Origin: Holosporales bacterium | Lineage (GTDB): Bacteria > Pseudomonadota > Alphaproteobacteria > RUG11792 | DNA: 46,394 nt | NCBI GenBank assembly: GCA_031258145.1 | Contig: JAIRNI010000040.1 | Span: 1-46,394 of the forward strand | Direction: 5' to 3' | In this document: positions 1-8,420 of the stretch, in pieces | How the letters are laid out: every line of letters starts with the position of its first letter | Numbering within the stretch: position 1 is the first letter of the stretch | Made by a program: the position numbers and the translations under genes | Notes under the pieces: generated by a model | What the model saw: only the letters and a program-made list of their open reading frames with translations | What the model was told of the DNA's origin: nothing | Database searches by the model: none

Positions 1-43
1 GTTAACGTATTATTAACCGGGATGTGCGAGAATCCCCGTCTAG
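1..43. repeat. Partial extra copy of the G4/palindrome repeat
   Basis: Bases 1-37 repeat bases 184-220 with a few differences: the same TTAACGTATTATTAAC start and the same GTGCGAGAATCCCC. The copy breaks off before the G-rich run seen at 221. It shows that the repeat unit was already duplicated at the left window edge. It also carries a TTAA-N7-TTAAC site at 2-17. Confidence 0.8.
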
Positions 44-127
44 TGCAATCCAATAAACACCTAAGTGCTTATTAAATTTAATATCGAAAAAAATTGACCG
101 AAGACGGCTTCAGAGCCAATTTTTACG
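44..127 (-). repeat. Hairpin element copy E (terminator-like)
   Basis: On the minus strand this reads as a GC-rich hairpin (GCCGTCTTCGG core) followed by a T-rich run, then an AATAAGCAC/GTGTTTATT palindrome, then a remnant of the AATTGCGTGAGTATA tail. It is one of about six fuller copies in the window. It sits inside the long inverted repeat, and its partner is copy C at 30713-30803. Confidence 0.8.
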
Positions 128-184
128 TGAGATCTAATTCATCTGGATCAGTATTGGTGGCATATGCCCTTGAGTAATCGTCCG

Positions 185-284
185 TTAACGTATTATTAAC
201 CGAGTTGTGCGAGAATCCCCGGGTGGGTGGGGGTTAGGGACGGTGTATACTTAAAATAGCATAAAAAGCTTAATAATACGTTAA
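185..284. repeat. Palindromic unit with G-quadruplex core
   Basis: The arms TTAACGTATTATTAA (185-199) and TTAATAATACGTTAA (270-284) are perfect 15-base inverted repeats about 70 bases apart. Between them, 221-239 reads GGG-T-GGG-T-GGGGG-TTA-GGG, a four-tract short-loop G-quadruplex motif. Each arm is also a TTAA-N7-TTAA site, the alphaproteobacterial CtrA consensus; 185-200 matches the full TTAA-N7-TTAAC. The right inverted-repeat arm keeps the G-tracts exactly (30599-30617), but its palindrome arms have drifted. Confidence 0.75.
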
Positions 285-360
285 TTTTCAAGAAATAATT
301 TTTCTGCGTTTCCAGGCTTTATATTTCGCCAAACCATATGACGGCCTCATAATAGTTGCA

Positions 361-405
361 TTTAACTATACGAGATATAGTTGGGTTACAAAGCATTTAG
401 CTATA
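361..405 (+). mobile_element. End fragment of the TATAGCYAAATG miniature transposon
   Basis: Bases 370-405 (ACGAGATAT...GCATTTAGCTATA) match the right end of the miniature element at 37071-37290, including the CATTTAGCTATA terminal repeat. The rest of the element is missing. The fragment is the outer end of the long inverted repeat, mirroring 30372-30454. Confidence 0.7.
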
Positions 406-585
406 ATATAACAGTTATGTGGCTGGTAAATGGATTGATTATATTGGGAACTAAACGGCGCTGTTGGAAGTTGGGTCCGAGCTATCATGTGGTGGTCTCA
501 ACGGCACAATTTTCTGTACTGGTATTGTTTGATGAGATATGCTTTCATTCACCGAGGGGATTGAGCTCGTTGTTTTAGATTGCTG

Positions 586-1200
586 ATGTACAGCGTTAAA
601 TTCAAGAGATACATTTTGCTTACTTTTGGTGCGTTTGGATTATTGCTTATGTTTTTGGGATTCACGACCAGAACTAATGATCCGCGTATTCCATCCGTAG
701 CCCATGCCCGGTATCCTAGTGGGATTGGGGTCATAGATGGGCATAAACTCAAGATGGAGGCCACCTGCTTCAAGGCCCACGAAAAGCTATCGGAGTTAAT
801 GTCCTCCATTTTTTCTCGTGTCAGAGATTCTGAATCTGAGATGAAGACAGAATATGATAAGGTAAAAAACGATTCAACTCTTCCTCAAAAACAGAAACTC
901 AAGGACATGGCCAAGATAGAATCTAAATGGACTGATATTTCCTCGAAATATAATGTCGAGATTCAAGCCATCAAAGATACGGATCTGAAAGTTACGGAAT
1001 ATATTCAAACTAAACTTGCGGGGGTCATAGAAAGTATATCGAAATCATTGAAGCTGAGTATTGTGTTGAGCAAGGGAACGCGGGATGCTATTCTGGTTTT
1101 TTATAATATCAAAGAACTCGATATAACAGATTTGGTGGTGCAGAAAATGAACGAAGTATTACCTGAGGTTGATTTAAAGGAATTATCTACACATGATTGA
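586..1200 (+). CDS. skp: Skp/OmpH-family periplasmic chaperone
   Basis: Skp proteins hold unfolded outer-membrane proteins in the periplasm and pass them to the BAM complex. The 204-residue product has a hydrophobic N-terminal segment ending near VAHA, consistent with a signal sequence, then IGVIDGHKL, a long charged helical middle rich in Lys/Glu, and a C-terminal ITDLVVQKMNEVLP resembling the DITDEVIKRLN end of the family. The ATG at 586 is preferred; a TTG two codons upstream is possible, and no strong ribosome site is visible for either. The gene overlaps lpxD by 8 bases, preserving the skp-lpxD order, but bamA, normally upstream, is replaced by repeats. The call rests on both the C-terminal motif and synteny. 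Confidence 0.75.
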   Translation: MYSVKFKRYILLTFGAFGLLLMFLGFTTRTNDPRIPSVAHARYPSGIGVIDGHKLKMEATCFKAHEKLSELMSSIFSRVRDSESEMKTEYDKVKNDSTLPQKQKLKDMAKIESKWTDISSKYNVEIQAIKDTDLKVTEYIQTKLAGVIESISKSLKLSIVLSKGTRDAILVFYNIKELDITDLVVQKMNEVLPEVDLKELSTHD

Positions 1201-2233
1201 TACCAATTTTTACGAGAGACGTGCCCCAATAACGTTGGCTAGGATCTGCGAGTTATTGGCGATCGATATTCCTGAACGATGTGATCCTGGATTCGTTATC
1301 CAGGATATAGGACGTCTTGACCAGGCCACTGATTCTGATATCACTTTTTTTCATAATGCGAAGTATATAGATGAACTATCCAAAACAAAGGCATTTGCAT
1401 GTTTAATTTCAAGTAAATATTCATCTCTGTTGCCTGAGCATACACACGCCATCGTCGTCGAAGATCCATACCTCGCTCTCGCCATTTTATTACGTGAGTT
1501 CTACGCGATTAAAACGGATCACGATAGATCTCGGCCGTATATTTCGGAGAAAGCCTCGGTTTCTGGGAGTGCCGTCATCGGTGATGGATGTTATATTTCA
1601 GACTTCGTATCGATAGGTAAAGATGTCATCATCAAGAACGGGTCCTTCATTGGTCCCAATTGCTCGATACTACGTGGCGTCGAAATCGGAAAGAATGCAC
1701 ATATCGAGCCAAATGTCACGATATCGTTCGCCAAGATCGGAGATAATGCCTATATCAAGGCCGGAGCAAGGATAGGGCAGCAGGGATTCGGATTCCAGAT
1801 CGGCAGAAATGGACTGGTCGATGTTCTACAGATTGGTCGCGTACTCATTGGAAATAACGTTCAAATAGGCGCGAATTGCACGATAGATAGGGGAAGTATG
1901 GACGATACGATCATCGGGAATAACGTGCGGATTGATGATATGGTACATATCGCTCACAATGTTGCAATCGGAGATTACTGTGTGATCGCCGCACAGACGG
2001 GGATCGCCGGGAGTACGACCCTCGGGAAGGGATGCATGCTGGGTGGACAAGTTGGAATCGTTGGCCATGTCATTATCGGAGATAGAGTCTCCATCGCGGC
2101 CCAATCCGGCGTCATGCAAAACGTTGAAAATGGGAAACGCATCGCCGGAAGTCCGGCCATGAACGCTTTCTCATGGCAGCGCCTGAATGTTATCTTTAGA
2201 AAGCTGGACGGCGGGACTTCCATTACTGGATAG
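1193..2233 (+). CDS. lpxD: UDP-3-O-acylglucosamine N-acyltransferase
   Basis: LpxD adds the second 3-hydroxyacyl chain to UDP-3-O-acylglucosamine in lipid A synthesis, in the cytoplasm. The 346-residue product has the family's usual length: an N-terminal uridine-binding domain (about 1-105) and a left-handed parallel beta helix of hexapeptide repeats (about 110-320). The catalytic histidine lies in MVHIAHNV, followed by IAAQTGIAGSTTLG. The start at 1193 lies inside the end of skp, with AAGG about 12 bases upstream. fabZ and lpxA, which usually follow, are absent; ndk converges instead. Retention implies that lipid A is still made. Confidence 0.97.
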   Translation: MIDTNFYERRAPITLARICELLAIDIPERCDPGFVIQDIGRLDQATDSDITFFHNAKYIDELSKTKAFACLISSKYSSLLPEHTHAIVVEDPYLALAILLREFYAIKTDHDRSRPYISEKASVSGSAVIGDGCYISDFVSIGKDVIIKNGSFIGPNCSILRGVEIGKNAHIEPNVTISFAKIGDNAYIKAGARIGQQGFGFQIGRNGLVDVLQIGRVLIGNNVQIGANCTIDRGSMDDTIIGNNVRIDDMVHIAHNVAIGDYCVIAAQTGIAGSTTLGKGCMLGGQVGIVGHVIIGDRVSIAAQSGVMQNVENGKRIAGSPAMNAFSWQRLNVIFRKLDGGTSITG

Positions 2234-2313
2234 ATTCACGCAATTTTTTTCGACAATGCGCCCGAATGGAACAGGGTAGGGCAGGGCGATAAGTTGCTCT
2301 GGGATCTAAATTC

Positions 2314-2733
2314 CTAGCCCACGATTTCCACTTCGCTGAAGAAAAAGCTAATCTCTTTTGCGGCTGTTTCCACTGCATCCGAGCCATGTACGGAGTTTTG
2401 TCCAATTGAGATGGCGTAACTTTTCCTGATGGTACCTTCAACCGCGTTGGCCGGATTGGTCGCACCCATCAATTGCCGATATTCTTCTATGGCGTTTTCC
2501 TTTTCCAGAACCTGAACAACCACTGGTTCGGAACTGAGATATTCGCACAGGTCATTGTAAAATGGCTTCGTCACATGGACATCGTAGAATTTCTTGGCTT
2601 GATCAAGCGTTAAGATCAATTTCTTCTGAGCAATTATTCTAAATCCTGCTGCTTCAATGAGACTATTTATTTCCCCAGTAATATTGCGAAGTGTCGCATC
2701 CGGTTTAATGATCGAAAGAGTCCGTTCTATCAT
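2314..2733 (-). CDS. ndk: Nucleoside diphosphate kinase
   Basis: Ndk transfers the gamma phosphate of ATP to nucleoside diphosphates through a phosphohistidine. The 139-residue product begins [13 protein letters not shown] and keeps the active-site histidine in NSVHGSDA, together with [14 protein letters not shown]. The ATG at 2733 has an AAGGA site 8 bases upstream; an in-frame TTG two codons earlier is less likely. The gene converges on lpxD with an 80-base gap. It would let the cell rebalance NTP pools, which fits a host-dependent lifestyle. Confidence 0.96.
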   Translation of the reverse strand: MIERTLSIIKPDATLRNITGEINSLIEAAGFRIIAQKKLILTLDQAKKFYDVHVTKPFYNDLCEYLSSEPVVVQVLEKENAIEEYRQLMGATNPANAVEGTIRKSYAISIGQNSVHGSDAVETAAKEISFFFSEVEIVG

Positions 2734-2914
2734 GGCCAAAGTCCTTTTTTAAAAACGTCCCTATAATTTATATTATGGAAACCATAAGCAAAAACACAGA
2801 GACCACTCTTGATAAATCTTACATAGAACGTTTTGGCCATTGCAACGGTTAAGTGTATACCCAGTCATCGAAAGAATTGAGGTCAGGAGCAACGTCGCGC
2901 AGGCAAAGAGCTGT

Positions 2915-2953
2915 AGTCGAAAAATTGAGCCGAAGGCGACTTCTGATTCAATT
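2915..2953 (-). repeat. Degenerate hairpin element G
   Basis: TCGAAAAATTGAGCCGAAGGCGACTT followed by CTGATTCAATTT matches the hairpin module of the element family, in minus orientation. The palindrome and GAGTATA tail are not recognisable. It lies in the 270-base gap between the start of ndk and the end of the secreted-protein gene at 3007-4425, where it could terminate that gene. No other feature is seen in this gap. Confidence 0.6.
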
Positions 2954-3006
2954 TGTGCTTTTGATATTAATATATCCAATCTTACTGCCCCTCAAATGGG
3001 TTAATT

Positions 3007-4425
3007 TTACCATGTTGGAATACTTACGACTGTACTGATGTCATCCCATTTAGTTGAGTTAATTTTTTCCCAATTCCTTGTTTGTGAGTTGTATCTTAAT
3101 TGAGTTATCGATTTGGCAATCAAATTAAAGACGAGGATTCGTAGAGCTGATATTCCGGACGGGTACATTTTCTCTAAAAATGTCCTCAATAGATCGTCTA
3201 CCGGTTGTCGAGTTGGATTAAAGAATACTAGTGTTCTATCGGCTGTCCCGTCATGGTTGATGACTTCGTTAAGGCATATGGGAGGAATATTCGTTTTGCT
3301 AACATCCGGAACTATACCGCAAACCCACTGTTCATTACAGTGGGAATTTGGATGGAGGGGGTGAAAACCTCGAGATGCTTGCCCTTTTTCTATGGGTAAG
3401 GGAACCAATGGTAATGTTTTTGCATTTAGGTTTGTAAACTTCCATTGTTGTTCCGGAGTTTCGGACAGCAGCAGGATTGTCGAATCTTGGTCACATCGCC
3501 TCGTCTCGCTTATAGCTTTAACAATTTGTGATTCTGGACTAATTGTTTCGGATCCGAATCCGTAAAAGACAATAACATTGCTCGTGGATGGAATAAGGAC
3601 CTGATCTTCAAGTTGCGTTGGATTATTCACATCCACTAAAAGCACACTAGTGGTACCTCCTATCTTTGCTGGTAGCTTGCCCTTTCCATGCCAAGTGTTT
3701 GGGTCATTCATACCAGGGGGAGTGGTGGGGGGTGTTGATCCTTGGGATGGGTTGCCTGAGCCTCCTTGAGCAACCGGGAAAGGTTGTGTTTGAGGAACCG
3801 GGAAAGGTCTTGGTGGGGCTTTGCTTGGTGGGGGGGAAATCCGTGCCTGAACCAGTGTGCCCTTCCCCATGTGTTCTGTAAAATTAGTTATTCTTATCCA
3901 TGCTTCAACGTTTTGTCTGACCTGGGAAATTATATCATCGGATTTTTTTGCGGAGGGATTTGATGAGGTGCTAGTTGTAAAGCATTTTGTTAGGAACTCA
4001 AGTACCTTGGTTTGGATGAGATCCGTGCTTATTGATTGAGATGCCAGCAGTATTGGCATAATACCGGCAAAAGATATCCAACTTAAGTTAGCTACTGAGA
4101 GTTCTTGGCCCTGAAGAAGGGGGCATCCTGCTATAAATGTTGGATTGGAAGATTCTACTGTTATTACCCCATCTGCTCCCACTTTAAATTGAGGTTTGTC
4201 CTGAGTCTGGTTCTTATTAGTTGCGAACCAATCGTATATACTCTGGATCGCATTGGTTGAATGTGTCACGAGTATCCCGTCAGGTGTTTGTCCTTGTTGT
4301 TCAAAGAGACGAAAATCTTGGTTCCTTCGTGCATGATCCAGCAACTGGACGCTGACAGCGGGTTGCATTACGATCGAAAGGACTATCGCTAAGAATTTGA
4401 TGACTCTTGTGAACACGTTATTCAT
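3007..4425 (-). CDS. Secreted proline-linker protein, unknown function
   Basis: Not a recognised family. The 472-residue product starts with a clear signal peptide (MNNVFTRVIKFLAIVLSIV, cleavage likely after AVS). An N-terminal helical region (to about 190) follows, then a linker of about 60 residues rich in Pro, Gly and Ser (near 195-255), and a C-terminal alpha/beta-looking domain. The order and parts of the C-terminal domain resemble the protein at 32145-33704: a VIVFYGF...ISPESQIVKAI segment and a final Y-(6)-NW...SIP segment align loosely. An upstream in-frame GTG at 4473 would put a long hydrophilic stretch before the signal peptide, so the ATG at 4425 is chosen. Four Cys occur in the mature part's C-terminal half. 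A role outside the inner membrane, perhaps towards the host, is inference. Confidence 0.8.
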   Translation of the reverse strand: MNNVFTRVIKFLAIVLSIVMQPAVSVQLLDHARRNQDFRLFEQQGQTPDGILVTHSTNAIQSIYDWFATNKNQTQDKPQFKVGADGVITVESSNPTFIAGCPLLQGQELSVANLSWISFAGIMPILLASQSISTDLIQTKVLEFLTKCFTTSTSSNPSAKKSDDIISQVRQNVEAWIRITNFTEHMGKGTLVQARISPPPSKAPPRPFPVPQTQPFPVAQGGSGNPSQGSTPPTTPPGMNDPNTWHGKGKLPAKIGGTTSVLLVDVNNPTQLEDQVLIPSTSNVIVFYGFGSETISPESQIVKAISETRRCDQDSTILLLSETPEQQWKFTNLNAKTLPLVPLPIEKGQASRGFHPLHPNSHCNEQWVCGIVPDVSKTNIPPICLNEVINHDGTADRTLVFFNPTRQPVDDLLRTFLEKMYPSGISALRILVFNLIAKSITQLRYNSQTRNWEKINSTKWDDISTVVSIPTW

Positions 4426-4634
4426 CTTTTCTATTAATCTATGTGATTCCAGGACATTTGTAGCTATTCTCACTTATTATCTAGTCCGTGTCAATATCAT
4501 TTTCCTCCGGGAGAGTATGTGTGATTCATTGTCTTCTTGATTGCACAATAAGATCATCCGAGAAATACTCATCATTTGTAGGGGGACTAAAAGGCCCGGG
4601 GCAAGGGATCATATTTTATGTGATTTTTTTTGCG

Positions 4635-4663
4635 TTGTGCTATTCTGTTACTCGATGTTATAG
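4635..4663 (+). promoter_or_regulatory. Possible tolC promoter
   Basis: TTGTGC (4635-4640), a 17-base spacer and TTATAG (4658-4663) resemble a sigma-70 promoter, 27 bases before the chosen tolC start. The rest of the 4426-4630 divergent gap shows no repeat or gene. Confidence 0.35.
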
Positions 4664-4689
4664 CATCTGTTTGGTGTGCCTTGACTCGT

Positions 4690-6216
4690 ATGTTCCGAAA
4701 AAAATTTGTCCTCTTATCCTGCCTTTGTTCAGCCTTTGGCCTTTCGTTCCCAGGAATGGCAGCCGATAAGCCAGCTCCCAAAGAGCCTGCTGAAGAAGTT
4801 CCATCTGCCGGTAATGGGGAAGACCAGGAATCTTCAGATGATGGTTCCCCTGACGGTGAGGAGGAAGAACAGGAATCTGACGATATTTCAGATGAAGATA
4901 CGTCAGAAGTGAGACTGAAATCTTTCCAGGACAGTACGTTATACAATGCCTTAGTTCAAGCTGCCGTGAATAATAAAGAAATTTTAATGACTCAGAGTGA
5001 CTTAAAACATGTTCATGAAAATTGGGTACTAGCCTCTGCAGCTTTCCGTCCAACTGTAGGGGCAAAGGCTGAATTTTCACACGTTGACGACGATGACTGG
5101 CCTGCTTATAATGGCACTGAGACTAAATCTTATCACAACAAGTCGGGTTGTAGGCTTACTGTATCCCAGAATTTATTTAATGGGCTGTCTGATACGGCTA
5201 CCCTTAAAAGCACGGATAAACAAATACGCGCGATGTGGAGTAAATTCGAGGCGACGAAGCAGAAAGTTTTCAGAGAAGTCGCTGAGTATTATTTTGAAAT
5301 TTACTCAAAGATGCGAGAAATACGGCATATCCAAGCTCTGTTGAAGTCTAGGCTTAGTAGCCTAGAGGTCGCACAGGAGATGTTCAAGACGGGAGCTGCA
5401 AAGTATTTGGACGTCGCTCAGGCTTCTGCCGGATGTGCGGAGATTAAGGCAAAATTAGAGAAAGCCAAGGCTGAATACAGTTCTCTACGTGCTAAATTTA
5501 AAGAATTAACTGGTTTCGAATTGCCGAGAAAATTGGATGCCCCGGAAAAGTTGTTTGACGATAAGATGTCGCTCCAACAGGGAATTGATCTAGCCATAAA
5601 ATATAACCCAGACATTATCGCGGCAAGTGATAGCTTGTCATCTGCAAAAGAAGCGGTTGGTAAACCACTCTCTAAGCTATTGCCATCCTTCGGGGCGGAG
5701 TACTCGCTCGGTCGATCAGGAACGAAGTATGGAAGTAACGTATCTAGAAATTCGATGGAGCATACTTTCACCGTCTCCGCTACGATTCCGATTTACGACG
5801 GAGGGATTGGTAGATCAGAACGGAGACAGGCAATTGAAGCGGCGACCAAGGCGGCCGTAGAAAAAGAAAAGGTCATCGAAGAGACTAAGACTAAGATCAA
5901 TTCAACGTGGGCAAATCTGCGTGCTGCTCGTAGTAATCTGGCGTCGGCAAAGGAAGCCGTCAAGGCGAGAGAACTTGCTCTACGTGTCACCGAGGAAGAA
6001 CATAAGGCTGGCCTGAAGATAACGAACGATGTCTTGAAAGCTCAGCAGGAATTGTTCGAGGCAAAATTCCTTGTCATAACCGCGGAAAAAGAATACTTTG
6101 TTAGCCAATGTGCGGCGAATGCCTTACTTGGTCGGTTGAATGCGAAGTACCTGAAGTTGAATACTCCCGAGTTTGATTACAGGAAACATTATGCCGATAC
6201 CAAGGGTAAGCTCTAA
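4690..6216 (+). CDS. tolC: TolC-family outer-membrane efflux protein
   Basis: TolC proteins form trimeric outer-membrane/periplasmic ducts for type I secretion and drug efflux. The 508-residue product has a signal peptide (MFRKKFVLLSCLCSAFG...GMAA) and two long repeats of the OEP fold, with coiled-coil helices near residues 190-280 and 390-470 and beta segments such as SQNLFNGL and IPIYDGGIG. Between the signal peptide and the first OEP helix lies an unusual highly acidic stretch (about residues 40-75, mostly Glu, Asp and Ser). The ATG at 4690 gives the clean signal peptide; an in-frame TTG at 4630 is less likely. No inner-membrane pump or adaptor is nearby, so the partner is encoded elsewhere. 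It is a plausible exit for the secreted proteins here, which is inference. Confidence 0.92.
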   Translation: MFRKKFVLLSCLCSAFGLSFPGMAADKPAPKEPAEEVPSAGNGEDQESSDDGSPDGEEEEQESDDISDEDTSEVRLKSFQDSTLYNALVQAAVNNKEILMTQSDLKHVHENWVLASAAFRPTVGAKAEFSHVDDDDWPAYNGTETKSYHNKSGCRLTVSQNLFNGLSDTATLKSTDKQIRAMWSKFEATKQKVFREVAEYYFEIYSKMREIRHIQALLKSRLSSLEVAQEMFKTGAAKYLDVAQASAGCAEIKAKLEKAKAEYSSLRAKFKELTGFELPRKLDAPEKLFDDKMSLQQGIDLAIKYNPDIIAASDSLSSAKEAVGKPLSKLLPSFGAEYSLGRSGTKYGSNVSRNSMEHTFTVSATIPIYDGGIGRSERRQAIEAATKAAVEKEKVIEETKTKINSTWANLRAARSNLASAKEAVKARELALRVTEEEHKAGLKITNDVLKAQQELFEAKFLVITAEKEYFVSQCAANALLGRLNAKYLKLNTPEFDYRKHYADTKGKL

Positions 6217-6251
6217 TTTGAGGGGGTTTGGGTTGCTATGGAGATGGAACG

Positions 6252-6833
6252 ATGAATTTACCTAACGGTAAAGGCGGTGGGAAGCGCCAGGTCGACGAGA
6301 TGTCGATGGAAGATATCTTGCTGTCCATCAGGAAGTATGTGGCCGAAGAGGTTGCCGATAGTCCAGAAAAAATTAACGGGGATGAGTTGGATTTCCGGCA
6401 ATCTCAGGCGTATCAGTCAGGATTATCGAGTGGCTCCATCGATGACGATAATGTGATTAGCCTTAGCGAGGATTATGTGGTCACCAATGCCGGCGTCATG
6501 CCACCATCGGGAGCCATCGATCTTCCGCCACCACAAACCCAGGCCGCGTTTGATCAGATACGTTATACCGAGCAAAGTGATCTGGACGAGGATTTGACCA
6601 ATATTGCGCCCAAGAAGAGTGGCCCATTCGATAAGTTAACCGATGCATTAAAGTCATACGGGAAGGAAAAGGGAAGTAGTGGTAGTAAAAAGAATATCGA
6701 AAAAGAAGTGATGTGTAAATTCTTCGAAGATATCGCGACGGAAGTAATCAAGCAATGGATCGCCAATAATTTGCGAGAAATCACGACGGAATTGGTTGCC
6801 GCCGAAATCGAAAAATTGAAAGCTGAGGGATAG
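6252..6833 (+). CDS. popZ: PopZ-like polar organizing protein (DUF2497)
   Basis: PopZ self-assembles at alphaproteobacterial cell poles and anchors ParB-bound origins and signalling proteins. The 193-residue product has the N-terminal helix MEDILLSIRKYVAEE, a low-complexity acidic and proline-bearing middle (PPPQTQ), and the conserved C-terminal assembly helices with FFEDIATEVIKQWIANNL and LVAAEIEKL. GGAG lies 8 bases before the ATG at 6252; an earlier TTG at 6228 is less likely. trxA follows 7 bases after the stop, probably co-transcribed. With mipZ at 29534 it indicates a retained polarity system. Confidence 0.9.
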   Translation: MNLPNGKGGGKRQVDEMSMEDILLSIRKYVAEEVADSPEKINGDELDFRQSQAYQSGLSSGSIDDDNVISLSEDYVVTNAGVMPPSGAIDLPPPQTQAAFDQIRYTEQSDLDEDLTNIAPKKSGPFDKLTDALKSYGKEKGSSGSKKNIEKEVMCKFFEDIATEVIKQWIANNLREITTELVAAEIEKLKAEG

Positions 6834-6840
6834 AATTGGC

Positions 6841-7149
6841 ATGATCGAACTGACAGAGCGGGATAAACCCATCAGCAACAGTGGGCTAGTCTTACTAGAT
6901 TTTTGGGCCCCGTGGTGCGGACCGTGTAGAATGCTTGGATCCGTGTTGGATGAATTGGCAGGAGAGTTGGTAGACGTCACGATCTTAAAAATAAACGTAG
7001 ATGAAGCGCAGGAGACCGCAAGTGAGTATGGAATTCAGACTCTGCCGACTCTCATCCTCTTGAAGGATCAACAAAAAATCGGTACTAAAACTGGGTTTGT
7101 CTCTAAGACTAGCATATTGCGGTGGCTGGAAGAAACGAGAGAATCTTAA
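6841..7149 (+). CDS. trxA: Thioredoxin
   Basis: Small cytoplasmic disulfide reductase. The 102-residue product is the usual single-domain length. It carries the WCGPC active site (FWAPWCGPCRM, about residues 21-31) and the cis-proline loop TLPTLIL. There is no signal peptide. It lies 7 bases after popZ, and hairpin element A downstream probably terminates the pair. Confidence 0.97.
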   Translation: MIELTERDKPISNSGLVLLDFWAPWCGPCRMLGSVLDELAGELVDVTILKINVDEAQETASEYGIQTLPTLILLKDQQKIGTKTGFVSKTSILRWLEETRES

Positions 7150-7212
7150 AACAAAACGAATCATATGCTTAACCCATTTGGCAGTCATTGTGATTAATGT
7201 GTTAATCAAAGT

Positions 7213-7302
7213 AAAAAATTGGTTCAGAAGCCGTCTTCGGCCAGTTTTTTTCGACATTAAATTTAATAGGCACCTAAGTGTTTATTGAATTGCGTGAGTA
7301 TA
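7213..7302 (+). repeat. Hairpin element copy A
   Basis: Full copy with three modules: a hairpin (AGCCG-TCTT-CGGC flanked by AAAAATT and a T run, about 7213-7250), a variable palindrome (AATAGGCAC...GTGTTTATT, about 7264-7286) and the tail GAATTGCGTGAGTATA (7287-7302). The hairpin plus T run looks like a terminator for popZ-trxA. The tail ends one base before the hemW ATG. A GATTAATGTGTTAATC palindrome precedes it at 7192-7207. Confidence 0.85.
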
Positions 7303-7303
7303 A

Positions 7304-8419
7304 ATGAGTACCATCTACATACACTGGCCGTTTTGTATTTCGAAGTGTCATTACTGTGATTTTAACAGTGTAATTAGTCCGTCACACATTGATTACGATC
7401 ATTGGCTTCTCTTATACAAGAAAATACTCTTACAATTCAAGGATATCTACTATAGATCCGAAGAAATTACGAGCATATATTTTGGGGGCGGAACCCCTAC
7501 CCTCCTCCCACGCCATTTCATCATGGAGTTATTGGAGACGATCCATCTGCACTTCACGGTGACTGATCCTGAGATAACTCTCGAGGCCAATCCGAAGACC
7601 ATCTCTAAATCCTTGGGGAGTACCGGTATCAATAGGCTATCGATTGGAGCGCAGTCCATCGTTGATGATGATCTCAAGATGCTGGGACGTATTCATACGG
7701 CCGCCGAGGCCATGGAATCCGTCTTCGAAATGGCCGAGATTTTTCAGAACATTTCGGTCGATTTGATCTATAATAGGCCTCGTCAGAAGTTGTCGCATTG
7801 GCTCGGGGAACTGAGGGAGGTTCTGAGATGGCCGATACAGCACATTTCATTGTATGAACTCATAATTGAAGAAGGCACCAAGATGAAGGATATAATCGAT
7901 TCCGGGATATTATCTCGGCCCAATGGCGACAGTATCTTCCTTGAAGAGACAATTAAGACCACAGAGGGTGCCGGATTTAATTGTTATGAGATCTCCAACT
8001 TCGCGAGACCGGGATTCGAGTGTCGGCACAGTATGTCCTATTGGAAATATGAAGATTATTACGGAGTGGGGCCAGGGGCCCACAGCAGAGTACGGCTTAA
8101 CGGGAAGAAAATCGCGATCGCTCAGGCTTCTGAGATACAAGAGTGGTTAACATGGGCCTCGGGGAGTGCTATCCTTGATGTTGAGTACTTGAGCGCGGAA
8201 GAAGAGTTTCAAGAAAGATTAATTATGGGGCTGAGATCGGCGGCTGGATTGGACATGGGAAACATTAGTCCAGAGCTAAGAGAAAAACACGGAATCGATA
8301 ATAAAATTCAATCTCTTCTGGCAAATTCATATATAATGTTGAGAGGCGATAATGTAATCTTAACTCGGACGGGACTTTTGAAATTGAATCTAATAGTGAA
8401 ATATTTATCTGGAGAATGA
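7304..8419 (+). CDS. hemW: HemW-type radical SAM heme chaperone
   Basis: HemW binds heme and a 4Fe-4S cluster and is thought to deliver heme to respiratory enzymes; it was long misannotated as coproporphyrinogen dehydrogenase. The 371-residue product shows the CxxxCxxC motif at Cys11, Cys15 and Cys18 (YIHWPFCISKCHYCDFNS), YFGGGTPTLL, and the HemW C-terminal domain. The ATG immediately follows hairpin element A. surE begins 2 bases after the stop, so the two are one operon. Confidence 0.93.
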   Translation: MSTIYIHWPFCISKCHYCDFNSVISPSHIDYDHWLLLYKKILLQFKDIYYRSEEITSIYFGGGTPTLLPRHFIMELLETIHLHFTVTDPEITLEANPKTISKSLGSTGINRLSIGAQSIVDDDLKMLGRIHTAAEAMESVFEMAEIFQNISVDLIYNRPRQKLSHWLGELREVLRWPIQHISLYELIIEEGTKMKDIIDSGILSRPNGDSIFLEETIKTTEGAGFNCYEISNFARPGFECRHSMSYWKYEDYYGVGPGAHSRVRLNGKKIAIAQASEIQEWLTWASGSAILDVEYLSAEEEFQERLIMGLRSAAGLDMGNISPELREKHGIDNKIQSLLANSYIMLRGDNVILTRTGLLKLNLIVKYLSGE

Positions 8420-8420
8420 T

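Larger units (their letters stand above)
44..405 (+). repeat. Left arm of a long inverted repeat
   Basis: This stretch is repeated in reverse complement at 30372-30794. In order, both arms carry a hairpin element (44-127 here), a GATCAGTATTGGTGGC-type motif, a TTAACG palindrome, a G-quadruplex motif, an AT-rich stretch with AAAATAGCATAAAAAGC, and the end of a TATAGCYAAATG miniature transposon (about 361-405). The left arm is shorter because part of the transposon end is deleted. No protein gene is supported between 1 and 585. The arms could recombine and invert the intervening 30 kb. Identity was judged by eye. Confidence 0.9.

Noticed and set aside
381-578. 65-residue frame in the left intergenic region
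   Set aside because: It begins inside a transposon fragment, lacks a ribosome site and has no family resemblance.
2773-2979. 68-residue minus-strand frame with a hydrophobic start
   Set aside because: It runs through a hairpin repeat remnant, has no ribosome site and resembles no protein.
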